DNA of 64,000 nt from Streptomyces filipinensis (GCF_014649495.1 NZ_BMTD01000008.1:62001-126000), one strand, 5' to 3'. Positions 23,699 through 33,069 are shown, counted from the first letter of the stretch. The notes: generated by a model not told the origin, from the sequence alone. Program-made: numbers and translations.

Positions 23699-25573
23699 AT
23701 GACGTTGCGAGCGCTGCTGATCGGCGCCCAGACCTATGGCCTGACCGGTGTGCACACCGACGTGGAGGTGATGGCGGAGACACTCGGTGCCCGCGGCTGC
23801 ACCGCCCTGCGGACGTGCACGGAAGGCGACGCCACGTACGAGGGCGTCACCGAGGCGATGAACCGGCTCCGGGCGGACACCCGGCCGGGTGACGGCGTGG
23901 TGGTGTACTACTCGGGGCACGGGGCGCTCCTGGGCGAGTTGCAGTACCTCGTCCCCGTCGACATGGGCGACAGCACCCCCACCGACTTCCGCGGCTACCT
24001 GGCCGAGGAACTCACCGCCGCGGTCCGGGCGCTCAGGGAGCGGACGCCGAACCTCACCGTGATCCTCGACTCCTGCCACTCCGGCGGCGCCGTGCGGGAG
24101 GCCGCGTACGAGTCGGGGCGGTGGGCCCTGAAGTCGGTCGAGCTGCCCGCCGTCGCCCGGGACGCGGGACTCGCCCGCGCGGCCCGACTCGCGCGGCCCG
24201 GGGACCCGCTCGTCCCCGGCGTGGTCCGGTTGACGGCATGTCAGCAGTACGGTTCCGCGTACGAGGCGGAGCTCGTCCCCGGCAAGGGACGGCAGGGCGT
24301 CTTCACCGCGGCCCTGGCCGAGTTCCTCCGCCCCCACCGGCACCCCCATGTGCCGTGGTCGGTGCTGATCGCCCGGGTCCGCGACCGCGTCAAGCAGCAG
24401 CAGGTACGCCAGTGGCCCGATGCGGGCGGGCCGTCCGGGCGGCTGCCGTTCTCCCTCGACGAGCCCGCCGAGCCCGAACGGCTCCCGCTGGTGCGACGCG
24501 ACGGCCGGTTCGCCGTACCGGGCGGCGCCGTCTTCGGCCTCGGCGTAGCGGACCAGGTCAGCATGGTGTTCCCCGGCAGCCGTACGCGGCACGGCGCCAC
24601 CGGGACCTCGGTACCCGCGACCGTGGACGAGATGAGGGCCGGCGACGCCCTGCTGCGCCCGGCGACGTCTGCCCTTGCGAGCCCTGCCGCCGGGGACCTG
24701 CGCACCGCGCTGATGCCCCCCGGCGCCCACGCGCTCGCGGTGCGCGTCCACGACCGCCGCCATGTCCTCATCGACGCCGAAGGAACCCTCGCCGACGCGC
24801 TCCGCGAGGAACTGGGCCGCTGCCCACGGCTGGCCGAGACCCACGACGCCCAGGACGCCTTCGCCACCGTCCGCGCACACGACGGAACCTGCGCGATCCT
24901 GAACCCGGAGGGGCTGCCCTTCCGGTACCCGTCCGAAGCGGCGCATGCCAGTCCGTCCGGGCTGATCGCGCTGCTGGAGGAGCTCGCCCGCGGCGAACGT
25001 GTACGGCGTCTTGGCGACCCGCCGCGACCGGGCCGCCTGGAGGCGGACCCGGACATCCTGATCGAGGCGCGGCAGCCCGCCACGAGCGGACACTGGCGCG
25101 AACTGCACGCGGCCGGCGAGCGGCTCCACCACGGCGACCACTACCGGGTCACGGTCACCAACCGTTCGGACGTTCCGCTGTACTTCTGGGTGATCGGTGT
25201 CGGGCTGAGCGGCCGCACCACGCTGGTGACCAACGACCAGCCCAGCGGCTACCGCCTGGAACCCCACGGTGCCGAGCACCGCGGCACGCGCACGACCCCG
25301 CCCGTCACCATCTACTGGCCCTCCGACCTGCCCGAGGTGGGTCCACGGCCGGAGACCATCCACGTCCTGGTCGGCGACCGCCCGATGGACTTCAGCGGTC
25401 TCGCCTCGCGCGAGCGGTCCGCGCACACCGCCGGTCCCACCCTGAACGCGCTGCTGCAAGAGGTCTGGGAGGGCACCCGCGACCAGATGCTCCAGGTGGG
25501 CGAGGAGTTCCGCTACCGCGTGAAGACGGTGCACGCGGACGCGCTGCCGGAGCCGGAAGGCGAGCGCCCATGA
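23699..25573 (+). CDS. Caspase-like (peptidase C14) protein with C-terminal DUF4384-like domain
   Basis: This 624-residue protein has an N-terminal p20-type caspase fold: ALLIGAQTYG, His74 in VVYYSGHGALLGE and Cys126 in TVILDSCHSGG, the standard dyad. Residues 130-250 hold the region usually cleaved or regulated, with TACQQYGSAYE and GVFTAALAEFL, typical of bacterial metacaspase-like proteins. The last 170 residues contain a beta-sandwich (HYRVTVTNRSDVPLYFWVIG, then TIYWPSDLPE) that resembles the DUF4384-type sensor domain often fused to such proteases. The start lies 2 nt after the CHAT stop, and its stop overlaps the next start in ATGA, so all three protease genes should be made together. 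Likely cleavage after basic residues, as in metacaspases, is inference. Confidence 0.9.
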   Translation: MTLRALLIGAQTYGLTGVHTDVEVMAETLGARGCTALRTCTEGDATYEGVTEAMNRLRADTRPGDGVVVYYSGHGALLGELQYLVPVDMGDSTPTDFRGYLAEELTAAVRALRERTPNLTVILDSCHSGGAVREAAYESGRWALKSVELPAVARDAGLARAARLARPGDPLVPGVVRLTACQQYGSAYEAELVPGKGRQGVFTAALAEFLRPHRHPHVPWSVLIARVRDRVKQQQVRQWPDAGGPSGRLPFSLDEPAEPERLPLVRRDGRFAVPGGAVFGLGVADQVSMVFPGSRTRHGATGTSVPATVDEMRAGDALLRPATSALASPAAGDLRTALMPPGAHALAVRVHDRRHVLIDAEGTLADALREELGRCPRLAETHDAQDAFATVRAHDGTCAILNPEGLPFRYPSEAAHASPSGLIALLEELARGERVRRLGDPPRPGRLEADPDILIEARQPATSGHWRELHAAGERLHHGDHYRVTVTNRSDVPLYFWVIGVGLSGRTTLVTNDQPSGYRLEPHGAEHRGTRTTPPVTIYWPSDLPEVGPRPETIHVLVGDRPMDFSGLASRERSAHTAGPTLNALLQEVWEGTRDQMLQVGEEFRYRVKTVHADALPEPEGERP

Positions 25574-28188
25574 TTCGCCTGCCCCCGACGGTGCGCCGGA
25601 TCCGGGCCGACCGCAGCGCCAAGCGGCAGCGGTGGGCCGAGGCGTACGACATGTACCGCGAAGCCGCCCGTGCCTACCCCGAACGGGTGCTCGCCGCAGC
25701 CTGCTGGCAGGACGCCGCGGGCATGGCCGGCCGGCTCGGCCGCTACTCCGAGCAGGGGGACTGCAGCAGGCGCAGCCTCGCCCTCCTGAACGGCACCGTG
25801 CTCAACACCCCTTTGGTACGCAGGACGCGGATCAGAGCCCTGCTGGCCCTGGCCGAATCCCTCTACCGCACCGGTGACCTCACCGGCGGGGAGGAAGTCG
25901 CCCGCCGGGTCTACGGCATGGCCGCCGGGAAGGACGCCGACTTCGCCGCCGAGGCCTTCCACCGGCTCGGCCAGGCGCAGCTCCTCCAGGGTCAGGTCGG
26001 CGGCGCCCTGACTGCCTTCGTCCGCGCCGTCGAGACCGCACGGGCCGGCGGACAAGGGCTGGAGGTGGCCCAGGAACTGGTGAGCCTCGGCGTCGCCGCC
26101 GCGACCGTGGGCGACGACGCCACCGCCCGCGACTGCGCTGCCGAGGCCGAGCGGCTCGCGCGGGCATCGACCCGACGCGAACGCACCACGGTGCTGGTCT
26201 CCGCCCTCGGTTTCCGGGCCCTCGTGCTGCGGCGCGAACGGCGTGGGGAGGAAGCGGTCGCATACGCACGCGAGGCCCTGACGCTGCTGTCCGACCCGGT
26301 CGGCCGGCAGGACGTCGCGGTTCTGGCGCAGTCCCGTGAACGGCTCGCGACCTGCCTGCTCTCGTGCGACGAGCCGCAGAAGGCGGCCGAGGCGATCGAT
26401 CTGCTGCGCCGCAACCACGCGGAGGCGGTCGAGCGCGGCGACGTCCTCTTCGTCGTCTCCTCCGCCGCCAACCTCGCCGGTGCCCATGCGCTGGTGGACG
26501 CCATGGAGGAGGCGCTCGCCTGGGCGGAGCGAGCCGTGGACGCCGCGCGCAACGCCGGCCAGGGGCCGCACATGGCCGCCTCCACCCTGCTGACCCTGGG
26601 GACCATGCTGCAGGTGCGCGGGAAGCACGCCGAGGCCGACCGCCGTTTGCTGGAGGCGGTCACGCTGTGGGAACAGGTACGCGCCACCAGCCGTAACGAG
26701 ATCGAGCACATCGACCTGCTCGGTGAACAGGCCCAGGTGTACCGGGCCCTCCAGCGCTGCCGGGTCGCCGGCGGGGACCCGGACGGCGCGCTGGAGGCGG
26801 CGGAGCGGGTCCGCGGCCTGCTGCTGGAACAGCGGCTCCTCGTCGGGCGCTCCTCCGGTCCCGTCCCGGGCCCTGGGCCGAGGACGGCGGCCTGGACCGC
26901 GCGAGAACTGTCCGAGCAAGCCGCCCGGAACAACACGGTCACCCTCGTGTACAGCCTGCTCGGGCCCGCCCGCCCCAGCGTTCGCAGTGGCGCCACCACC
27001 GCCTATGTCTGGGTGATAGCACCCGGTGGCACGCGCCGGCATCACGAGATCGACCTCGCCACCGTACGCGCCGCGATGCCGAGCGCCGTCGCGGCCGACC
27101 CGGCCCCCTCCGGCGGCGGCACCGGCGGCGGTGCGGACGGGGCCACCGCCGCCGAACCCCCCGAGGAGCGGCTCCTGCGCGCCCTGTCCCAGGGCACCGT
27201 GGTCCCGGACGCGAGCACCCGCGACAGCAGTCCGCTCGCCGAACGCGAGTCCCACCTGGTCACCGACGCCCAACTGCGCCTGCTCGCCGACGCGTTCCTG
27301 CGGCCGGTCGAGGACGACCTGACGGCGGCAGGGACGCGGCGGCTGGTGGTCGTACCCGACGGGTTCCTGCACCACCTGCCGTTCAACGCGCTGCCCCTGA
27401 GGGACTCCACCCCGCTGGTGGACCGGTACACCGTGGCCGTGGCGCCGTCCACCCGGCAAAGCCCTCGGGCCGCCGGAGGCAGCCGGCCCGTCGAAGTCTC
27501 CTCGTCCCAGGCCCTGGTGGTGGGAAACCCCGACCCGCCGACGCAACCTCTCATGCCTGGGCTGCCCGCGCCCGTCCTCCGGGCCCTGCCCGCGGCCGAA
27601 CGGGAGGCCCGGGACGTCGCCGACCTCTACGGAGCCCGCGCGCTCCTCGGTGCGGAGGCCACCTGCGAGGCCGTTCTCGCCCGGCTGCCGCGGGCCCGGT
27701 TCGCGCACTTCGCGACCCACGCCCTGGCCGGTGAGGAAGTCCTGCGGATCCCGGGGGCGCTCTGCCTCGCCCCGAGCGGCACGCCCGATCCGGGCGGCGG
27801 GACGCACGGGGACGGCGCGGGCGACTCGTATCTGCGGGCCGGCCACATCGAGCCGCTCGACCTCTCGGACTGCCCGCTCGTCGTGCTCAGTGCCTGTCAG
27901 ACCGGCTGGGGCAAGCCCTCACCGGAGGGCAACCTCGGCCTGGCCCGTACCTTCCTGGCCACCGGGGTGGAATCCGTGGTGGTCTCCCTGTGGCCCGTGG
28001 ACGACAGGGCGACGGCCGATCTGATGACCGCGTTCCACCGGTACCTCGTCACGGGGACGACCACGGGAGAGGCTCTGCGCCGAGCGGTACGCGACACCAG
28101 GCGGCGTCACCCACGGCCGGAGGACTGGGCGGGGTTCAGCCTGCTGGGCAACGCCGATCTCCGGCTCTCTCCGGTGGCGCGGGGGTGA
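25570..28188 (+). CDS. TPR-CHAT protease (872 aa)
   Basis: Residues 10-420 are tetratricopeptide-like repeats (for example WAEAYDMYREAARAYPERVL and AAEAFHRLGQAQLLQGQVGG), forming a sensor or partner-binding superhelix. Residues 440-872 are a CHAT domain with LVVVPDGFLHHLPFNALPL, catalytic His717 in HFATHALAGEE and Cys776 in LSACQTGWG, and VVSLWPVDDRAT. It differs from the first CHAT protein in repeat type and shares little beyond the core, so this is not a recent duplication. The start overlaps the caspase stop by 4 nt. It may cleave, or be cleaved by, the caspase-like protein in a cascade; this is inference from co-operonic order. Confidence 0.9.
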   Translation: MIRLPPTVRRIRADRSAKRQRWAEAYDMYREAARAYPERVLAAACWQDAAGMAGRLGRYSEQGDCSRRSLALLNGTVLNTPLVRRTRIRALLALAESLYRTGDLTGGEEVARRVYGMAAGKDADFAAEAFHRLGQAQLLQGQVGGALTAFVRAVETARAGGQGLEVAQELVSLGVAAATVGDDATARDCAAEAERLARASTRRERTTVLVSALGFRALVLRRERRGEEAVAYAREALTLLSDPVGRQDVAVLAQSRERLATCLLSCDEPQKAAEAIDLLRRNHAEAVERGDVLFVVSSAANLAGAHALVDAMEEALAWAERAVDAARNAGQGPHMAASTLLTLGTMLQVRGKHAEADRRLLEAVTLWEQVRATSRNEIEHIDLLGEQAQVYRALQRCRVAGGDPDGALEAAERVRGLLLEQRLLVGRSSGPVPGPGPRTAAWTARELSEQAARNNTVTLVYSLLGPARPSVRSGATTAYVWVIAPGGTRRHHEIDLATVRAAMPSAVAADPAPSGGGTGGGADGATAAEPPEERLLRALSQGTVVPDASTRDSSPLAERESHLVTDAQLRLLADAFLRPVEDDLTAAGTRRLVVVPDGFLHHLPFNALPLRDSTPLVDRYTVAVAPSTRQSPRAAGGSRPVEVSSSQALVVGNPDPPTQPLMPGLPAPVLRALPAAEREARDVADLYGARALLGAEATCEAVLARLPRARFAHFATHALAGEEVLRIPGALCLAPSGTPDPGGGTHGDGAGDSYLRAGHIEPLDLSDCPLVVLSACQTGWGKPSPEGNLGLARTFLATGVESVVVSLWPVDDRATADLMTAFHRYLVTGTTTGEALRRAVRDTRRRHPRPEDWAGFSLLGNADLRLSPVARG

Positions 28189-28442
28189 GCTCCTGCGAGA
28201 CGGAGCCCCGGGAGGAGCGGGCGACGGGGACCCGACAGCCGCCGACGGCCGCCAGATCCCCGTGCTGTCCCCCGTACAGCCACCGTGCGGCACCCACGGG
28301 GACCACGTCCCCGCAGCAGTGCGGAATCCCGTGGGACGGTGTCAACAGGCTTGCGAAAAGCGGCTGTCCACCCTTGCGCAGCGACTACGATGCCGTACGT
28401 CACAAGTGCCGGAGAAGCCCGAGAAGCCGGAGAGGTGCTGTG

Positions 28443-29171
28443 ATGCCGGACAGGTGCGCACAAGGCACGGACTCCGCCGAGCGCTGGCCGCACGGTACTT
28501 TCCTGGCAGAGCTGGCCGGTTCCTCGGAGGCCGCCAAAACCCTGCTCTCCCTGGGGACCCTGCGGTCGTACGAGCCCGGCGAGACGCTTCTGACCGAAGG
28601 GCTGTACGAGACGTTCGTCCTGTTGCTGCTGAGCGGTGTCACCAAGGTGACGGCTCTCATGGAGGACGGGGACACGGCGCTGTTGGCCGTACGGATCGGC
28701 GGGGACCTCGTCGGAGAGTTCGCGGCCTTCGACAACAGGCCCCGCTCGGCCACGGTCACGGCCGCCGGCCGGGTCACGGCCCGGCGCATCGGACAGCGGG
28801 ACTTCCTCGGCTGCCTCGACCGTTATCCCGTGGCCGCGCTGGCGGTCAGCCGGATGCTCGTGCGCAAGAACCGGTGGTCGGTGCGGCGACGCGGCGACTT
28901 CAGCGGTTGTCCGGTGGCGACGCGGGTCGCCAGGGTGCTCGTCGATCTGGTCGAGGACTACGGGCAGCCGTCGCGCGGCCGGGTCCTGATCGGGCCGCGG
29001 CTCACCCAGGCGGAGATCGCCGGACTGGTCGGGGCGAGGGAACGACGGGTTCACCACGTGCTGGGCGCGCTGGCCGAGCAGGAAATCATCCAGGTCGGCT
29101 ACAGCCGCATCACCGTCGTCTCCCCGGCCGGACTGCGTCAGGCGGCACGGTTGACGGAACCGGACGACTGA
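28443..29171 (+). CDS. Crp/Fnr-family transcription regulator
   Basis: A 242-residue regulator with the family layout. Residues 20-130 form the cyclic-nucleotide-binding beta barrel (SYEPGETLLTEG, then GGDLVGEFAAFDNRPRSATV, which resembles the phosphate-binding cassette with G-E and R-S-A). Residues 160-240 form the winged helix (TRVARVLVDLVEDYG, then LTQAEIAGLVGARERRVHHV as recognition helix). The cassette's key Gly-Glu and Arg-Ser are kept, so binding of cAMP or cGMP is plausible. It lies 254 nt after the protease operon and 42 nt before a gene with a nucleotidyl cyclase domain, a suggestive sensor/signal pair. The ATG at 28,443 has GAGAGG about 8 nt upstream. Confidence 0.88.
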   Translation: MPDRCAQGTDSAERWPHGTFLAELAGSSEAAKTLLSLGTLRSYEPGETLLTEGLYETFVLLLLSGVTKVTALMEDGDTALLAVRIGGDLVGEFAAFDNRPRSATVTAAGRVTARRIGQRDFLGCLDRYPVAALAVSRMLVRKNRWSVRRRGDFSGCPVATRVARVLVDLVEDYGQPSRGRVLIGPRLTQAEIAGLVGARERRVHHVLGALAEQEIIQVGYSRITVVSPAGLRQAARLTEPDD

Positions 29172-29213
29172 GGCACGACGGCCGGGACGTGCGGCAGGAC
29201 GGAACGGCTGGCC

Positions 29214-30686
29214 ATGGCACAGGACATCGAGGGGGTACGGGACATGGGGGACCGCGCGCACGACACGGAGAAGCAGTACGACCGAGGAGACCGTGACCAG
29301 CACGACGACCCCGGCCACCACGACGACGTACTGGCCACCACGGACCTGATCGCCCTCGACAGCGTGGTGGCGAAGGGGGGAGGGCACCCCGTGCGTGACC
29401 GGGTCGCCCGGGCCTCCCTGGGGCGGCCCCTCGGCTTCGTGCTGCCCGGAGCCGGCGGTGGGGGCGCGACAGAGGCCGCCGTGCACCGCGAGATGCTTCT
29501 GTGTTTCCCCTTCGACCTGGAGGAACTGCCGGACGGCCGCGGATACCAGCAGGTCACCCTCGCGGTGCGGTTCGAGGACGGGACCCACGCCCTGGCCCTG
29601 CAGCCGGCGCCCGGCACGACCGCTGCCGACGGGACGGAGATCGTCGCGTTCGGCCTCGGCCAGGACCGGCTCCGCTGGACCTTCCGTGCCCCGGGGCGGG
29701 GCGGCACTCTCCGCCCGGACGGCCGCTGGGCCCAGACCGTGGTCCGCGTGCCGGCGACCGCGGAGGAGGTGTCCGGCCGGCTGAGCCTGGCTACCGTGAC
29801 CGTGCAACCGGTGCTGGGCGGGGCGTTCGTGCGCAGGGAGGCGGCGAGTCCGCAGGACATGCGGTTCCGCCTGAGGCTCGCCGACGCCTGGCCGTCCGCC
29901 GCACCGCTCGCGCACCCCGAGGCGCTCCCCGGGTCATGGGCGCTCGCAGGTTACGAGGACGGCGCCACGCCGGCCGGCGACGGCGGGGCCGGCCGGGAGA
30001 GCCACGGCGATGCCGGCGCCGGTTCCGTCCAGGGCGAGGAACTCCCGCCGGGCCTGCGGCGGCTCTGCCTCGCCGTCGACATCGAGAAGTACAGCGCCCG
30101 CGACAACGCCGACATGGTCCGGCTGCAGCGTGTCCTGCTGCGGACCCTGCGGGCCGCCTGCGCGGCGGCAGGCGTCGACTGGCAGCGCTGTGGCCGCCAG
30201 GCTCAGGGAGACGGCTACCTGCTCGTGCTGGAGCCCGGCATCGACGAGGTGAGGGTCGTCCCCAGGCTGCTGGACGGGCTCGCCGCGGGTCTGGCAACCG
30301 CCAATGCCGCAGCCGCCGCCCAGCGGGCTCCTGGCACGGAGTCGGACCGGGGCCCCACCGTCCCCCGCGAGGTCCGCATGCGGGCCAGCCTGCACCAGGG
30401 CATCGTGCACGAGGCGGACAGCGGCTACGCGGGTTCGACGGTGGTAGCGCTGTTCCGCGTCCTCGACTCCGGTCCCGTCCGCCGCAGGCTCGCCGACAAC
30501 CCCTCCTCCCATCTGGCGGTCGCCTTCTCCGACACGCTCTACAAGGATCTTGTGGCCACCGGTTACGAGGGGCTGTCGGGGAACGGCTTCGAGCGGGCCG
30601 AGATACACGTCGAGTCCAAGGGCTACACCGGGGTGGCATGGATCCAGGTGAGGCCGGCGGGCCGTGGACGCGTCGGCGCCCCGTGA
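29214..30686 (+). CDS. Protein with C-terminal class III nucleotidyl cyclase-like domain
   Basis: This 490-residue protein begins with a His/Asp-rich disordered stretch, then a beta-rich domain (about 70-230), then a cyclase homology domain at about 285-480. The first metal-binding Asp is in LCLAVDIEKYSARDN and the second is in AQGDGYLLVL, both kept. The usual FTxLxE sequence after the first Asp is replaced by EKYS, as in several actinobacterial divergent cyclases. Neither Lys nor Asp of the base-specificity pair can be placed with confidence. A start at 29,244 with a GAGGGGG site is an alternative to 29,214. It follows the Crp-like gene directly, so the pair may form a cAMP or cGMP circuit. 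Activity is not proven by the sequence. Confidence 0.75.
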   Translation: MAQDIEGVRDMGDRAHDTEKQYDRGDRDQHDDPGHHDDVLATTDLIALDSVVAKGGGHPVRDRVARASLGRPLGFVLPGAGGGGATEAAVHREMLLCFPFDLEELPDGRGYQQVTLAVRFEDGTHALALQPAPGTTAADGTEIVAFGLGQDRLRWTFRAPGRGGTLRPDGRWAQTVVRVPATAEEVSGRLSLATVTVQPVLGGAFVRREAASPQDMRFRLRLADAWPSAAPLAHPEALPGSWALAGYEDGATPAGDGGAGRESHGDAGAGSVQGEELPPGLRRLCLAVDIEKYSARDNADMVRLQRVLLRTLRAACAAAGVDWQRCGRQAQGDGYLLVLEPGIDEVRVVPRLLDGLAAGLATANAAAAAQRAPGTESDRGPTVPREVRMRASLHQGIVHEADSGYAGSTVVALFRVLDSGPVRRRLADNPSSHLAVAFSDTLYKDLVATGYEGLSGNGFERAEIHVESKGYTGVAWIQVRPAGRGRVGAP

Positions 30687-30804
30687 GCCCTCACCGGTCC
30701 GCCGGCGCGCCGACAACGGACACAGCGGCACTGGTCCCTTGTCCAGCTGACGATGTGCGGTACTCCAGAGCGGGACGCCGCAGGCCGGACGGTGGGCCCC
30801 GGTG

Positions 30805-32418
30805 TCAGATCCGGCAGATCCCCCGCTCGTAGTCGACGGTCGCCGACGACCGGGAGTAGTTCCACTGCGGCTGGAGCAGTGCGCCATCGAGCTGCCGGGC
30901 AGCGGCCGGGCTCTCCACGATGTAGCCGAAGTCCTGCAGCCACGCCGGGTAGAGGTTCTTCGAACCGATGTAGAACGCCGAGCCGTCGACCGCGATCAGC
31001 TTGTGGTGCTGCGCGTAGGGGTGGCCGTCGGACCACTTCTCGCTCGCGGACCCGCGGAGCGGGGCGAGCTGGAGGTTGCCGCACAGGGCAGCCCGGGCGC
31101 CCTGCTCGTCCCCGGTGACCTTGGCGAGCCGGCTGCGCAGCACGTCGCTGATCTCGGAAAGGGACTTGATCTGCGAGTAGCCTCCGCTGCCGACGGCCCC
31201 GCGGTTGGCGGGGTCGCTGACGACGATGCGCACCTTGACCCCGGCAGCGAGCTTCGCGGCCAGGGCGTCGTAGACGCGGGTGTCGTAGCGGGGCAGCGGC
31301 GGGCAGGTGGCGTTGAGGTCCTGTTGCGAGATCTCGATGTGCTCGGTGGCGCTGGAGATCAGCGAACGCAGGGCGCTCTCCTCCGGGTTGACCGTGTCGT
31401 AGTCGCGGTCGCCGTTGGTGTTGTCATGCAGGCCGACCACGCACCGGGTGCCGGCGGTGTCCGGCAGGGAGGGGCGCCAGGCGGAGGAGGGGTCGGAGTC
31501 CTTGACGCCCACGCCGAGCCCGCCGACGGCGACGACCGGGACGTCACCGGTGGCGGGAACGGCACGGGGATTGGTCTCCCGCTCCATGCCGGCCTGGCAG
31601 TCCGCTCCGCCGGAGGCGGCGTACCAGACGCTCGCGACGTCGGTCCGGTTGCGGCAGGTCCAGTCCCACAGCTGGTCGAGGTAGCGGCCCGCCGTGCCGG
31701 CCGCGGGGCCGGACAGGGCCAGGTCGACGTCCGTCACCGGGTGCTCGGTGTCGAGGTAGTCGCCCTTCCAGTCGTTGATGCCGCCGGTGATCGCGGTCTC
31801 CCCGTCGACGACCAGGAGTTTGGAGTGGTTCCACGAGAAGGCGGTCTTCGACGTCGTCATGGAAGCGACGTCGATGGTGAGGGCGTCCGCCGCAGGACCG
31901 AGCTTGGCGCGTAGGTCGTCCAGGTACTTCGAGGGGCGCACGTTGAGGTGGTACAGGGGTGCGGCACCGACGAGGACGCGGACCTTCAGGTGATGTCCGG
32001 CGGCCACGGAGGACTTCAGGCCGGCGACGATCGCGTCCTGGAAGGCGCCGTCCGGGAAGGGCGCGAGGCTGGAGATGTCTACGGTGCGGGTTGCCCGGGC
32101 GATGTTCCCGGTCATCCTCGCCAGCAGATTCCTGCTCCCGGCGCGGTCGCGGCACTGCGCGTCGCCCCAGCACCCGGGGGTCTGGAGCAGCCAGCCCGTG
32201 GGATCGCCGGGCGCGGCGTCGAGCTGGTTGCCGGCCGTCCGTTCCCATACGTCGCCTTCGAGGCCGGGTGAGACCTCGCGGAGGGTGCGTTCCACGGCGT
32301 CGAGGTGCGGGGTCGTCGACGGGGCCGCGGTGGCCGGAGCGGCGGGCAGTACGGCGAGGGCCAGAGCGGATATCAGCGCAAGGCGCGCCGCGCGGTCTAA
32401 GCGGAGCGAAATGATCAC
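30805..32418 (-). CDS. Secreted phospholipase D-family protein
   Basis: A 537-residue exported enzyme. The signal peptide covers residues 1-32 (hydrophobic LALISALALAVLPAAPATAA, cleavage after ATAA). Two HKD motifs are intact: NHSKLLVVDG (His198, Lys200, Asp205) and QHHKLIAVDG (His471, Lys473, Asp478), each followed by a G-G/S-x-N element (ITGGIN and YIGSKN). This is the layout of Streptomyces secreted phospholipase D, which hydrolyses or transphosphatidylates phospholipids. Translation starts at a GTG, and Leu7 is encoded by the rare codon TTA, which makes expression dependent on the developmental tRNA bldA in this genus. It is transcribed convergently to the cyclase gene. Confidence 0.93.
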   Translation of the reverse strand: MIISLRLDRAARLALISALALAVLPAAPATAAPSTTPHLDAVERTLREVSPGLEGDVWERTAGNQLDAAPGDPTGWLLQTPGCWGDAQCRDRAGSRNLLARMTGNIARATRTVDISSLAPFPDGAFQDAIVAGLKSSVAAGHHLKVRVLVGAAPLYHLNVRPSKYLDDLRAKLGPAADALTIDVASMTTSKTAFSWNHSKLLVVDGETAITGGINDWKGDYLDTEHPVTDVDLALSGPAAGTAGRYLDQLWDWTCRNRTDVASVWYAASGGADCQAGMERETNPRAVPATGDVPVVAVGGLGVGVKDSDPSSAWRPSLPDTAGTRCVVGLHDNTNGDRDYDTVNPEESALRSLISSATEHIEISQQDLNATCPPLPRYDTRVYDALAAKLAAGVKVRIVVSDPANRGAVGSGGYSQIKSLSEISDVLRSRLAKVTGDEQGARAALCGNLQLAPLRGSASEKWSDGHPYAQHHKLIAVDGSAFYIGSKNLYPAWLQDFGYIVESPAAARQLDGALLQPQWNYSRSSATVDYERGICRI

Positions 32419-33069
32419 GCCCTGAAGTTACCAGGGAGTAGGCGGTGAACACGACGCGAGTGCGCGTCGGGCCGGGGGGCATCGCAGGCGTGCCGGTCGG
32501 CGTACTCGGGAGCGGGTGCGGGATGCGTAATCCTCCCTTGAGCAAGGCCGTTTCGGCCGTGTGCGGGGATCTGTCCCACGTGCTCGGCGCCGGTCCCTTC
32601 GATCTCGGCCAGCCGCTCGATCCGGCGGCGCCGCAGCGCCGGCGAGCGGGCTCCGACGGGGGCCGCGGCGCCGGCCGATCGCTGCGGGGCCGCGCCGAGG
32701 CGGGCAGGTCCCCTCCTGGGCGGCGACCGCCGCCTGGGCCAGCTCGGGCGCCGCCAGTGAAGGCATGTGCCACGGCCGGCGGCGCCCCGCCAGATCGGCC
32801 AGCACCGCATGGTCCAATGCATCCGGCCGGCCGGTGGCGGAACGTCCCGGGAGGGAACGCCCCGGACCGGTCGTCCGCCGGGCCGCCCGACGGCGCCCGG
32901 TCACCGCATGGTGTGTCGCTCGGTTCGCCCCGTAGGGCCGCGACCAGCCCCGACCAGTCGACCGGTTTGCCGGCCACCGCCTGAACCAGAACAGGCTGCC
33001 CGCACCGGGAGTGGCCTCCACACCCGCGTGTGGTCGGCTCCGGAAATCCTTCGGGAGATGACCGGAGCC
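32419..33069. other. 651 nt with no recognisable gene
   Basis: This interval separates the phospholipase start from the end of the ArsR-type pseudogene. Several long open frames exist on both strands, but they are Arg/Pro/Gly-rich, lack ribosome sites, and show no family pattern. The part next to 32,419-32,480 probably carries the phospholipase promoter. Otherwise I see nothing in it. Confidence 0.6.

Noticed and set aside
24121..25569. Open frame joined upstream of the second CHAT gene
   Set aside because: It overlaps the caspase gene in another frame, is Arg/Pro-rich, and only becomes protein-like at the ATG at 25,570, which overlaps the caspase stop.
19969..28188. CRISPR-associated TPR-CHAT (Craspase-type) assignment
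   Set aside because: No CRISPR array, gRAMP effector or cas gene is present in the window.
32419..33069. Possible decayed gene between phospholipase and ArsR-type gene
   Set aside because: Fragments on the minus strand look protein-like for short runs, but I cannot match them to any family.
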